Positions 9,864 through 17,237 of a DNA stretch of 34,143 bases are shown piece by piece. Each line of letters opens with the position of its first letter. Position 1 is the stretch's first letter. The position numbers and the translations under genes are program-made. Origin of the DNA: a virus; IMG/VR virus record IMGVR_UViG_3300025276_000096, positions 1 to 34,143 of that record. One strand, written 5' to 3'. A model generated the notes under the pieces. It did not search any database. It had not been told where the DNA came from and saw only the letters and a list, made by a program, of their open reading frames with translations.

Positions 9864-12800
9864 ATGGCTATAACAAATATAAATGGTGGAATTCCAACGA
9901 GTAAAGGGATAACGTATTCAGTAATAACTGATTCGTCTTCAGATTGGCCTTCTGTAGGTAATGACGTATACTTTTTTGATAAAGATACCGATTTACCATA
10001 CTATAAAAATACAAGCGGTACTGTAGTATCCATATTTGAAGAAGGAGGCGGTGGTGGTACTACAAATTTAAGTATAGGTAGTAAGACTTCAACAACATTA
10101 GATATTGTAAGTTCGGATGGTACAGATGCTACCGTTCCAGCTGTAACGACTTCAGAGGCAGGTTTGTCTTCCGCAGCAGATAAAACAAAATTAGACGGTA
10201 TTGATGTAAGTGCTATAACTGCAAATACTGCTAAGACAGGTATCACTTCGGGTCAAGCGAGTGCTATAACTGCGAATACAGCAAAGGATGGTATTACGTC
10301 TGGTCAAGCAAGTGCTATAACTGCGAATACGGCAAAGACAGGTATTAGTTCAGGTCAAGCTTCGGAGATTACCGCAAATACAGCTAAGACAGGCATTACG
10401 TCTGGTCAGGCAAGTGCTATAACTGCAAATACAGCAAAGGATGGTGTTACATCTGGTCAAGCAAGTGCTATAACTGCAAACACAGCTAAGACAGGTATCA
10501 CTTCGGGTCAGGCAAGTGCTATAACTGCAAATACTGCTAAAAATACTAATATAACTACTAATCTTTCGGAAGGTACGACAACTAACACCTCAGTGGATGT
10601 AAACTCAAGTGACGGTACTAATGCTACAATTGCAGCGGCAAGTACTTCTAGAGCTGGAGTTATGACTAAAGCTAAGTTCGATGAGGTAGTTGCGAATACA
10701 GCAAAGGATGGTATTACGTCTGGTCAAGCAAGTGCTATAACTGCGAATACGGCAAAGACAGGCATTACTTCAGGTCAAGCAAGTGCTATAACTGCGAATA
10801 CTGCTAAAACGGGTATTACGTCTGGTCAGGCTTCTGCTATAACCGCAAATACAGCAAAGACAGGCATCACTTCAGGTCAGGCTTCTGCTATAACCGCAAA
10901 TACAGCTAAGACAGGCATCACTTCAGCGCAAACTACAAAACTAGACGGTATTGAGGCTAGTGCTGATGTAACTGATACGGCAAATGTTACCTCTGCTGGC
11001 GCTTTAATGGATTCTGAGGTAACCAACTTAGCACAAGTAAAAGCTTTTGATTCTTCAGATTATGCTACCTCTGCACAAGGAACTCTTGCTACAAATGCAT
11101 TACCTAAGTCTGGTGGTGCAATGACTGGTGCTATAACTACTAACAGTACTTTCGATGGTAGAGATGTAGCTACTGATGGTACAAAGTTAGACGGTATTGA
11201 AGCTAGTGCAACTATTGACCAAACAGATGCTGAAATAGAGACTGCGTATAATAATCAAGTTGCTGTAGCTACTCAAGCAGAAGCGGAAGCTGGTACTTTA
11301 ACTGATGTAAAAAGGTTTACACCTCAAAGAGTTAAACAAGCTATTGACGCTCTATCTGGTGGTGGTAGTGGTAACGCTATTACCTTGTCAGTTCAGAAAG
11401 ATTCTTCTGGAACAATAAATAAAGGTCAGGTTGTTATATTGTCAGATTACGATGTTGGTGCTGATTTAACTACTGTAGAGTTGGCAGATAATAGTGCTGC
11501 TTCTACAATGCCTGGAATAGGTATTGCTACAAGTTCTATAGCTCAAGCCACTACTGGAACTGTGATTATATTTGGTAAAGCTACTGGATTAGATACTTCT
11601 TCGTTGTCGTTAGGTGATGTTTATGTAAGTACTTCTGGTAATTTAACTAATGCTAAACCTACTGGAACGTCAATAGTTCAAAGAATAGGTAAGGTAACTA
11701 GAGTCAGTTCTACCGTTGGTGAGATAATAGTATTTGGTGGTGGTATGGATAATGTTAATTCTAGTGTCGCTGATTATGTAAGAGCCTCTATAGTTAGTGG
11801 TGGGTTAGCAGCTTCATATGCTAGTGCTGACCAAGTGGTACCAATGACAGTTCAATCAGAAAATAGTAACACTGATAAATTTACTATAACTAGTAATGGT
11901 GTTAGGATTAATCAAGCTGGTAGGTATAGAGTTAATTGTGGTACTACTGTTACTAGTTCAGGTACTCAAAGAGCTAACCCTATTATGAAGATAACGGTTA
12001 ATAATAATATAGCTCAAGATGCTAATAATCAGGATTATCAAACCTCTGAACATTACGCTAGAAACGCAGGTAGTGCAGCTGCTTCTACATCCTCTTTGGA
12101 TATAGTACTTGACTTAGCTGCTAATGATATTGTTAGAATTATACTAGCAGAAGGTGGTGTTTCTGGAAACTCAAATGTTACCATTAATTCTACTGGTACA
12201 TTTCTTGAACTTGCTGAAATGATAGCTGGGCAAACAAATCTTGGAGATGGAGTAGGAACTAAAGTTCTTGTTCAAGGTAGAATGGACACTACTCAAGGTT
12301 TTACTACTGCGGCAGAAAGAATTGACTATGTTGATAATTCTACTCTTGGGTTTGATATAAATGGAGAGTGGGATAATACAACACATAGATTTACAGTTGC
12401 TGCGAGTGGTGCAGGTGTTTACCAATTTACAAATCAAGTTTTTGTAGATAACGGTAATGGATGGATTCAATTATTTTGTAAAAAAAATGGAGTTACAGGA
12501 AGAATTACTGGAACAGACTTACATACTTCCTGGGATACACCAATTGGAACTACCAATATTGAATTAGCGGTAGGTGATTATGTAGAGTTTTGGTTAGATA
12601 GTACACAATCTTTTTCTATGAATGCGAGTTGGTATGCTTTAAACAACTTTCAGATAACTAAAATAGGTGATAGTGTAACAATATACAATGCACCAGCAGA
12701 GCCTAGAATAGTTTCTGTTGCATCAACAGCAACATTATCTATAAGTAGTTCAATAACTGACCAAAGTATTATAACTGCACAAAGTCAAGCCTTAACAATA

Positions 12801-13016
12801 GCAGCCCCAACAGGTACGCCTGTAGAAGGTCAAAAGTTAATAATTAGATTAAAAGATAATGGTACAGGTAGAGCGTTAACTTGGAATGCTATCTATAGAG
12901 CGTTAGGTAATACAATACCTACGACTACTGTAGCTAATAAACTTACATATGTTGGTTTGATTTATAACATTACAGACACAAAGTGGGATGTTGTAGCAGT
13001 ATCTCAAGAAGCATAA
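9864..13016 (+). CDS. long tail fibre with 17-residue repeats and two C1q-like domains
   Basis: This is a 1050-residue protein. Residues 1-64 are the same head module as in the two preceding fibres. It is followed by 17-residue repeats (SAITANTAKTGITSGQA) in two blocks, six full units plus a part at about 116-226 and five at about 273-357, probably a trimeric shaft. Then come TTKLDGIEASA-type linkers, a beta-rich region, and two jelly-roll segments resembling C1q/TNF folds (about 643-787 with AGRYRVNCGTTV; about 795-935 with GVYQFTNQVFV). The terminal region, about 945-1050 (TLTIAAPTGTPVEGQK, ALTWNA, DTKWDVVAVSQE), has a pattern common at phage fibre tips. It lacks the LSTTTDGFLMPRL module and beta-helix of its paralogues, so the same head has been joined to a different shaft and tip. 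Confidence 0.85.
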   Translation: MAITNINGGIPTSKGITYSVITDSSSDWPSVGNDVYFFDKDTDLPYYKNTSGTVVSIFEEGGGGGTTNLSIGSKTSTTLDIVSSDGTDATVPAVTTSEAGLSSAADKTKLDGIDVSAITANTAKTGITSGQASAITANTAKDGITSGQASAITANTAKTGISSGQASEITANTAKTGITSGQASAITANTAKDGVTSGQASAITANTAKTGITSGQASAITANTAKNTNITTNLSEGTTTNTSVDVNSSDGTNATIAAASTSRAGVMTKAKFDEVVANTAKDGITSGQASAITANTAKTGITSGQASAITANTAKTGITSGQASAITANTAKTGITSGQASAITANTAKTGITSAQTTKLDGIEASADVTDTANVTSAGALMDSEVTNLAQVKAFDSSDYATSAQGTLATNALPKSGGAMTGAITTNSTFDGRDVATDGTKLDGIEASATIDQTDAEIETAYNNQVAVATQAEAEAGTLTDVKRFTPQRVKQAIDALSGGGSGNAITLSVQKDSSGTINKGQVVILSDYDVGADLTTVELADNSAASTMPGIGIATSSIAQATTGTVIIFGKATGLDTSSLSLGDVYVSTSGNLTNAKPTGTSIVQRIGKVTRVSSTVGEIIVFGGGMDNVNSSVADYVRASIVSGGLAASYASADQVVPMTVQSENSNTDKFTITSNGVRINQAGRYRVNCGTTVTSSGTQRANPIMKITVNNNIAQDANNQDYQTSEHYARNAGSAAASTSSLDIVLDLAANDIVRIILAEGGVSGNSNVTINSTGTFLELAEMIAGQTNLGDGVGTKVLVQGRMDTTQGFTTAAERIDYVDNSTLGFDINGEWDNTTHRFTVAASGAGVYQFTNQVFVDNGNGWIQLFCKKNGVTGRITGTDLHTSWDTPIGTTNIELAVGDYVEFWLDSTQSFSMNASWYALNNFQITKIGDSVTIYNAPAEPRIVSVASTATLSISSSITDQSIITAQSQALTIAAPTGTPVEGQKLIIRLKDNGTGRALTWNAIYRALGNTIPTTTVANKLTYVGLIYNITDTKWDVVAVSQEA
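10209..10541 (+). repeat. 51-bp coding repeats, block 1
   Basis: Six full 51-bp units start at 10209, 10260, 10311, 10362, 10413 and 10464, followed by a 27-nt partial unit. They encode SAITANTAKTGITSGQA with single substitutions (D for T, S for T, E for A, V for I). Synonymous differences between units show that most copies are not very recent. Confidence 0.9.
10680..10934 (+). repeat. 51-bp coding repeats, block 2
   Basis: Five 51-bp units start at 10680, 10731, 10782, 10833 and 10884. The first is degenerate at its N-terminal end (DEVVANTAK) and the last leads into SAQTTKLDGIEAS. Positions 10691-10762 are identical to 10271-10342 in block 1, exactly 420 bp apart. Confidence 0.9.
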
Positions 13017-13032
13017 GATAAAAAGACTTATA

Positions 13033-13317
13033 ATGAATTATTATATAATAACTAAAATAGAAATGAATGGTGATGATATGGTTCAGTACCCGTTCGGTTA
13101 TACAACATCTGAAGATGATTCAATTGCAATAGCTAAACACTATGATGAGTGTATTGGTGATTGGATATTAACTAATATAGATGACTTAGAAAGTGGTGTG
13201 ATTAACATTTCAGAATTTTTTGAGACTAAACCTTTATGTTATTCTTCATCTTGGACGACAACTGACATTGAAGGAATGAACTTAACTGAAATTATAGATA
13301 TAACAACTTTAATATAG
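13033..13317 (+). CDS. small hypothetical protein
   Basis: This 94-residue acidic protein starts MNYYIITKIEMNGDDM, 16 nt after the last long fibre and 5 nt before the next gene, so it is probably cotranscribed with the fibres. It has no signal peptide, membrane segment or motif I recognise. Repeated aromatic and acidic residues and a central ISEFFETKPLCY segment suggest a compact folded domain. Its place at the end of a fibre operon would fit a fibre-assembly chaperone or adaptor, but nothing in the sequence shows that. Confidence 0.75.
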   Translation: MNYYIITKIEMNGDDMVQYPFGYTTSEDDSIAIAKHYDECIGDWILTNIDDLESGVINISEFFETKPLCYSSSWTTTDIEGMNLTEIIDITTLI

Positions 13318-13322
13318 TATAT

Positions 13323-13997
13323 ATGGCAATAACGGTAGGAAATAAATCGACAAACACCACAACTCCAGGTTCAAATTCATTTTTAACCTTTAATCATACA
13401 CAAAATACAGGTTCTGACGGTCTGATAGTTGTTGCTATATCTATGTCAACTGCAAATAACTCGACTACTGTTAAATATAATGGTGTGGCTATGACAGAGA
13501 GGTTGAAATACGCATCAAGTCAAATTGGTCAAAGATGGGGGTTTTGGGAGTTAGAAGCTCCAGCGACAGGGTCAAACCAAGTTAGAATAGATTTTACTGG
13601 TAATGTTTTTAATCCAGTTAATACCCAAGTTCAGTCTTTTACTGGAGCAGAAGCTGGTGGATTGGTTGGAAATAACGATAAAGATGATTCACCGCATTCA
13701 AGAACAAGAACTAGTATAACAGCAGGTTCTGTTATGATGGTAATGTCTGTTAGTACTAATAATATAAGTGGTGGTAATTTAAAAGTTAATGGCGTTACTA
13801 TACCGAAAAATACTTTAAATAATAATAGGTATCAAGCTGTTGGTACTTCGACAAATGCACTATCAGCAGGTTCTGTAGTTTGTATTGCGACTGGTGCTGC
13901 TAACTGGAATGACTTATCAAATCAAACACTTGAGATTAAAGTAAAATCTGGTGGCGGTGGTGGTTCATCTAGTGGTAATTTCTTTTTAGTTATGTAG
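13323..13997 (+). CDS. beta-sandwich fibre-tip or decoration-like protein
   Basis: This is a 224-residue protein starting MAITVGNKSTNTTTPGSN. The pattern FLTFNHTQNTGSDGLIVVAI, then VKYNGVAMTERLKYASS, then WGFWELEAPATGSNQVRIDF is a strand-rich, Ig- or jelly-roll-like arrangement seen in many phage tail and carbohydrate-binding proteins. The C-terminus is a flexible glycine/serine linker (GGGGGSSSGN) followed by the hydrophobic end FFLVM. The glycine-rich tail may anchor or cap the protein. It is the last gene of the fibre operon and has no recognisable intrinsic terminator after it. A receptor-binding role is inferred from composition and position. Confidence 0.75.
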   Translation: MAITVGNKSTNTTTPGSNSFLTFNHTQNTGSDGLIVVAISMSTANNSTTVKYNGVAMTERLKYASSQIGQRWGFWELEAPATGSNQVRIDFTGNVFNPVNTQVQSFTGAEAGGLVGNNDKDDSPHSRTRTSITAGSVMMVMSVSTNNISGGNLKVNGVTIPKNTLNNNRYQAVGTSTNALSAGSVVCIATGAANWNDLSNQTLEIKVKSGGGGGSSSGNFFLVM

Positions 13998-14001
13998 ATG
14001 T

Positions 14002-14154
14002 TTAATCATCACCATATAGGTCTTTTGGTTTAATACATTTATCTTTTATTAGTTTTTCTACAAAAGCAAACATCTTAAGACCATTATCCTTACAGTAGTC
14101 TTTTAATATTTTATGTGTAGGAGGTGTTATTTTAAGGTTTTTACTACGTTTCAT
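14002..14154 (-). CDS. small ribbon-helix-helix-like DNA-binding protein
   Basis: On the minus strand an ATG at 14154 opens a 50-residue frame ending at TAA 14002. It starts MKRSKNLKITPPTHKILKDY and continues CKDNGLKMFAFVEKLIKDK. A basic N-terminus, a short strand (LKIT), a helix (THKILKDYCKDNG) and a second helix (MFAFVEKLIKDK) fit the ribbon-helix-helix pattern of Arc/MetJ-type regulators. An A/G-rich leader (AGAAAAGAG) precedes the start. It is oriented against all neighbouring structural genes and ends 5 nt past the 13997 stop. AGTATGA repeats lie directly upstream of its start. Gene reality is supported by composition and leader; the fold is inferred by pattern only. Confidence 0.65.
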   Translation of the reverse strand: MKRSKNLKITPPTHKILKDYCKDNGLKMFAFVEKLIKDKCIKPKDLYGDD

Positions 14155-14170
14155 AACTCTTTTCTATATA

Positions 14171-14201
14171 AGTATGATGAAAGTATGAAAAAAGTCATAC
14201 T
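14171..14201. promoter_or_regulatory. AGTATGA repeat cluster, possible operator
   Basis: AGTATGA occurs at 14171-14177 and 14182-14188 (11 bp apart, about one helical turn). Its inverse TCATACT is at 14195-14201, so the last two copies form a 7-bp inverted repeat around six bases. The cluster starts 17 nt upstream of the minus-strand small gene and ends 50 nt before the sheath promoter motif. Confidence 0.5.
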
Positions 14202-14204
14202 AAA

Positions 14205-14224
14205 TATGCCCTTATCAGGGCATA
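14205..14224. other. inverted repeat of unknown role
   Basis: TATGCCCT (14205-14212) and AGGGCATA (14217-14224) form a perfect 8-bp stem with a four-base loop (TATC). Neither strand has a U tract directly after it, so it is not a canonical terminator. It lies between the AGTATGA cluster and the sheath promoter motif. Confidence 0.6.
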
Positions 14225-14250
14225 AAAAATTCTTTTGTGTTTTAATCTTA

Positions 14251-14258
14251 TATTTATT
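14251..14258 (+). promoter_or_regulatory. TATTTATT late-promoter-like motif (sheath)
   Basis: TATTTATT differs by one base from the TATTTATA found before the other units. It lies 42 nt before the sheath ATG and is followed by an A-rich leader. Confidence 0.4.
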
Positions 14259-14300
14259 AATAAGAAACAATAATTAATAAAATTTTAAAAACAAAAAATA

Positions 14301-17153
14301 ATGGCAGATAAAGTATTCGTTAGTCCTGGTGTTTATACATCAGAAAATGACTTATCATTCGTAACACGTCAAGTAGGTGTTACCACTCTTGGGTTAGTTG
14401 GTGAAACAACTCAAGGTCCAGCATTCCAACCAATATTTGTAGGGAACTACGATGAATTTAAATCATTCTTTGGTGGGGCTAATGCTACAAAAATAAAAGA
14501 TACTGGTGCTCCAAAATATGAGTTACCATACATTGCTAAGTCTTATCTTTCTCAATCAAATCAATTATTCGTAACTAGGGTGTTAGGTTTTTCTGGTTAT
14601 AAAGCAAGTCGTGCTTGGGGTATTACATTAGATGCAGCTATGGACTCGACAACGGTGGTTACAACGAACACTGGTACGACTCATGTTTCATTAATTCAAT
14701 ACACTGCTAATACTGCTGGTGTTACATCTGTTGTATCTTCGGATTCAATAGTTCAATCATTGTATGATAATAATTTATTAACTGCGCAATTGGCTTTCTT
14801 AGCGACTGCAAGTACTGGTGCTACTGCGGACATAGGTCCAGTGTACGAGAAAAACGGATTAAATTTTAGTGGTGTTAAAATCACTAATCATTTTGTTACT
14901 TCAGAAAGTACAACAAGTGGTATTACTATAGGTACAACAAGTGGTGTTACAATTCAATACTCAGGTACTGGGTATTCTAATATAGAAAATAAATTAGTAA
15001 CTCTTTTAAGGAGTAGAGGTTATGTTGATGGTGATGAGAAGACGATATTTGATATCACAGGTTCTACTGCATCTGACATTGCATTTAACAGTTCTATCGT
15101 ATCAGCTGAGACTGACCCTAAGGGTGATTTTGGTATTACAGGAACTACTTCAGCTAATAAAGGCTTTAGTTATTCATTATCTTTTGATAAAACTAAAAAG
15201 AATTATATAACTAGAGTATTAGGTGTTGATGCACAAGATGGTAATACAGCTTTATTTGTTGAAGAATTATTCGGAAACATGTTTACTGATGGGGTTACTA
15301 ATAAACAAATTAGAGGGATTAACATATCTTCATTAGTAAAGTATGAGACTAGTTTTGAAAATTATGAGACTGAATATAAACCAGCGGTAACCCCATGGGT
15401 TGTTTCTGAACTTAGAGGTACTAACCTTTTAAGATTATTTAGATTATGGACTATTTCTGATGGTAATGCAGCTAACAAACAATTTAAAATTTCAATTAAG
15501 AATGTTAGGTTAAACGATAAAGAGTTTGATATTGAGGTAAGGTCTTATTATGATACTGACGCTAAACCAGTAGTATTAGAAAGGTTTACTAGGCTTTCAA
15601 TGAACCCTGCTTCAGGTAACTTTATTGGTAAGAGAGTTGGTACACTTGATGGTGAATTCGCCTCAAGGTCTACTTATATGCTTGTTGAATTAGAGGAAGA
15701 ATCTGATACTTCAGATGCGTTTCCATCTGGATTTATAGGAGTTCCAGTTAGAAATTATCAAATTGGTGGTAATGGGACTGTACAAACGCCAAATATTGAA
15801 TACAAACCAACTTATAGTGCGTTTGAGAACAAAAGAAAAGCTTACTTAGGTCTTTCTGAGACTAAGGGTATTGACCAAGACATGTTTGATTATAAAGGTG
15901 CACCTGTAGATGGTTCAGATGAGAATATTTGGACTGGACTTACAAAAGGTTTCCATATGGATGTTGATGCTACTGGAGCGACTATTGATAACGTAAAAAT
16001 CGTAATTGACTCTTCTGGTAATACTTATAGTCCAGTATTTAAATTTGACACTGGTAACGCTAAGTTTAGAAGTGACGCTGGTGTTGTTGGTACGGATTAC
16101 GAGAAAATATACGCTAGAAAGTTCACATTTGCACCTTACGGAGGTTATGATGGATGGGATATCTATAGAACTAAGAGAACTAACGAAGATAAATATACGG
16201 TTAATGGTACTGCTGGTGTTGCAGGTAAAAAAATTGGAACTTTTAAATCTAGAGCACTTACAAATGGTGATACCGCAATTAATTCTGATTACTATGCTTA
16301 CTTAGAAGCTATCTGGACAATGAGTAACCCAGAAGCTATTAATATTAATGTATTCGCTACTCCAGGTATTGATGCGTTTGGTAATAGTAACTTAGTAGAA
16401 GAAGCTGTTGAAATGATAGAACAAGATAGAGCAGATTCACTTTATATCGCAACAATACCAGATACTGATGCTTCAGGTATTGCGATGTTACCAGAAGATG
16501 TTGTAGACCAGTTAGATAACACTGGACTTGACAGTAATTATACTGCTGTGTATTGGCCCTGGGTTCAAATTAATGACACTGATAATAATGTTTTTATTTA
16601 CGTACCTCCAACAAGAGATGTAGTTAGAAACATAGCACTTACGGATAATATTGCTTTCCCTTGGTTTGCAGTTGCGGGTGTACAAAGAGGTGATGTTGAC
16701 GCAATTAAAGCTAGAGTTAAATTAACTCAAACAGATAGAGATGACTTGTATGATGGTAGAATTAACCCAATTGCAACTTTCGCTTCGGAAGGTGTTAAGA
16801 TTTGGGGTAATAAAACTCTTCAAGTTAAGGAATCTGCACTTGATAGAATCAACGTTAGAAGACTATTGTTACAAGCGAGAAAACTTATTTCTGCCGTATC
16901 TATTAGACTTTTATTCGAACAAAATGATGATATCGTAAGAAATCAATTCTTATCGCTAGTTAATCCAATATTGGATAATATTAGAGCTGAAAGAGGACTT
17001 ACTGATTTTAGAGTGGTACTTGTTGACGACCCAGAAGCAATAGACAGAAATGAGCTTTGTGGAAGGATATTCCTTAAACCTACTAGAGCTTTAGAGTTTA
17101 TTTGTGTAGAGTTCAATATTGTTCCAACTGGAGCTAGTTTCGATGACATTTAA
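14301..17153 (+). CDS. tail sheath protein (T4 gp18-like)
   Basis: This 950-residue protein forms the contractile outer sheath around the tail tube. The N-terminus (VFVSPGVYTSENDLSFVTRQ, then VGVTTLGLVGETTQGPAFQP) is the hallmark start of phage sheath proteins. The C-terminal part has the conserved sheath fold signature (NPIATFASEGVKIWGNKTLQ, then INVRRLLLQARKLISAVSIR) and ends LEFICVEFNIVPTGASFDDI. T4 gp18 is 659 residues, so this one is markedly longer. The extra length includes a Thr/Ser/Val-rich stretch at about 110-290 that is probably a surface-exposed insertion. It is transcribed alone, with a motif 42 nt upstream and a terminator just downstream. Together with the tube gene it identifies a myovirus. 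Confidence 0.95.
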   Translation: MADKVFVSPGVYTSENDLSFVTRQVGVTTLGLVGETTQGPAFQPIFVGNYDEFKSFFGGANATKIKDTGAPKYELPYIAKSYLSQSNQLFVTRVLGFSGYKASRAWGITLDAAMDSTTVVTTNTGTTHVSLIQYTANTAGVTSVVSSDSIVQSLYDNNLLTAQLAFLATASTGATADIGPVYEKNGLNFSGVKITNHFVTSESTTSGITIGTTSGVTIQYSGTGYSNIENKLVTLLRSRGYVDGDEKTIFDITGSTASDIAFNSSIVSAETDPKGDFGITGTTSANKGFSYSLSFDKTKKNYITRVLGVDAQDGNTALFVEELFGNMFTDGVTNKQIRGINISSLVKYETSFENYETEYKPAVTPWVVSELRGTNLLRLFRLWTISDGNAANKQFKISIKNVRLNDKEFDIEVRSYYDTDAKPVVLERFTRLSMNPASGNFIGKRVGTLDGEFASRSTYMLVELEEESDTSDAFPSGFIGVPVRNYQIGGNGTVQTPNIEYKPTYSAFENKRKAYLGLSETKGIDQDMFDYKGAPVDGSDENIWTGLTKGFHMDVDATGATIDNVKIVIDSSGNTYSPVFKFDTGNAKFRSDAGVVGTDYEKIYARKFTFAPYGGYDGWDIYRTKRTNEDKYTVNGTAGVAGKKIGTFKSRALTNGDTAINSDYYAYLEAIWTMSNPEAININVFATPGIDAFGNSNLVEEAVEMIEQDRADSLYIATIPDTDASGIAMLPEDVVDQLDNTGLDSNYTAVYWPWVQINDTDNNVFIYVPPTRDVVRNIALTDNIAFPWFAVAGVQRGDVDAIKARVKLTQTDRDDLYDGRINPIATFASEGVKIWGNKTLQVKESALDRINVRRLLLQARKLISAVSIRLLFEQNDDIVRNQFLSLVNPILDNIRAERGLTDFRVVLVDDPEAIDRNELCGRIFLKPTRALEFICVEFNIVPTGASFDDI

Positions 17154-17175
17154 AATAATCGATATATTATAAAGT

Positions 17176-17203
17176 AAAAAGGTCCCTTCTAAGGGACTTT
17201 TTT
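17176..17203 (+). terminator. intrinsic terminator after the sheath gene
   Basis: GTCCCTT (17182-17188) and AAGGGAC (17191-17197) form a tight stem. It is flanked by A residues upstream and followed by a TTTTTT tract. It lies 23 nt after the sheath stop codon. Confidence 0.85.
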
Positions 17204-17215
17204 CTTTTTTATAGG

Positions 17216-17223
17216 TATTTATA
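17216..17223 (+). promoter_or_regulatory. TATTTATA late-promoter-like motif (OmpA-like gene)
   Basis: Exactly 14 nt separate the motif from ATG 17238. That spacer contains AAAG at the same offset as in the units starting at 19750 and 22420. Confidence 0.6.
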
Positions 17224-17237
17224 TATAAAGTAATAGT

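Noticed and set aside
10209-10934. 51-bp repeats as a CRISPR-like or non-coding array.
   Set aside because: They are in frame, without unique spacers, and differ mostly at synonymous positions; they are protein shaft repeats.
14205-14224. Hairpin as a terminator for the fibre operon.
   Set aside because: No T tract follows on the plus strand (AAAAAATTC follows) and none on the minus strand, so it is listed only as an inverted repeat.
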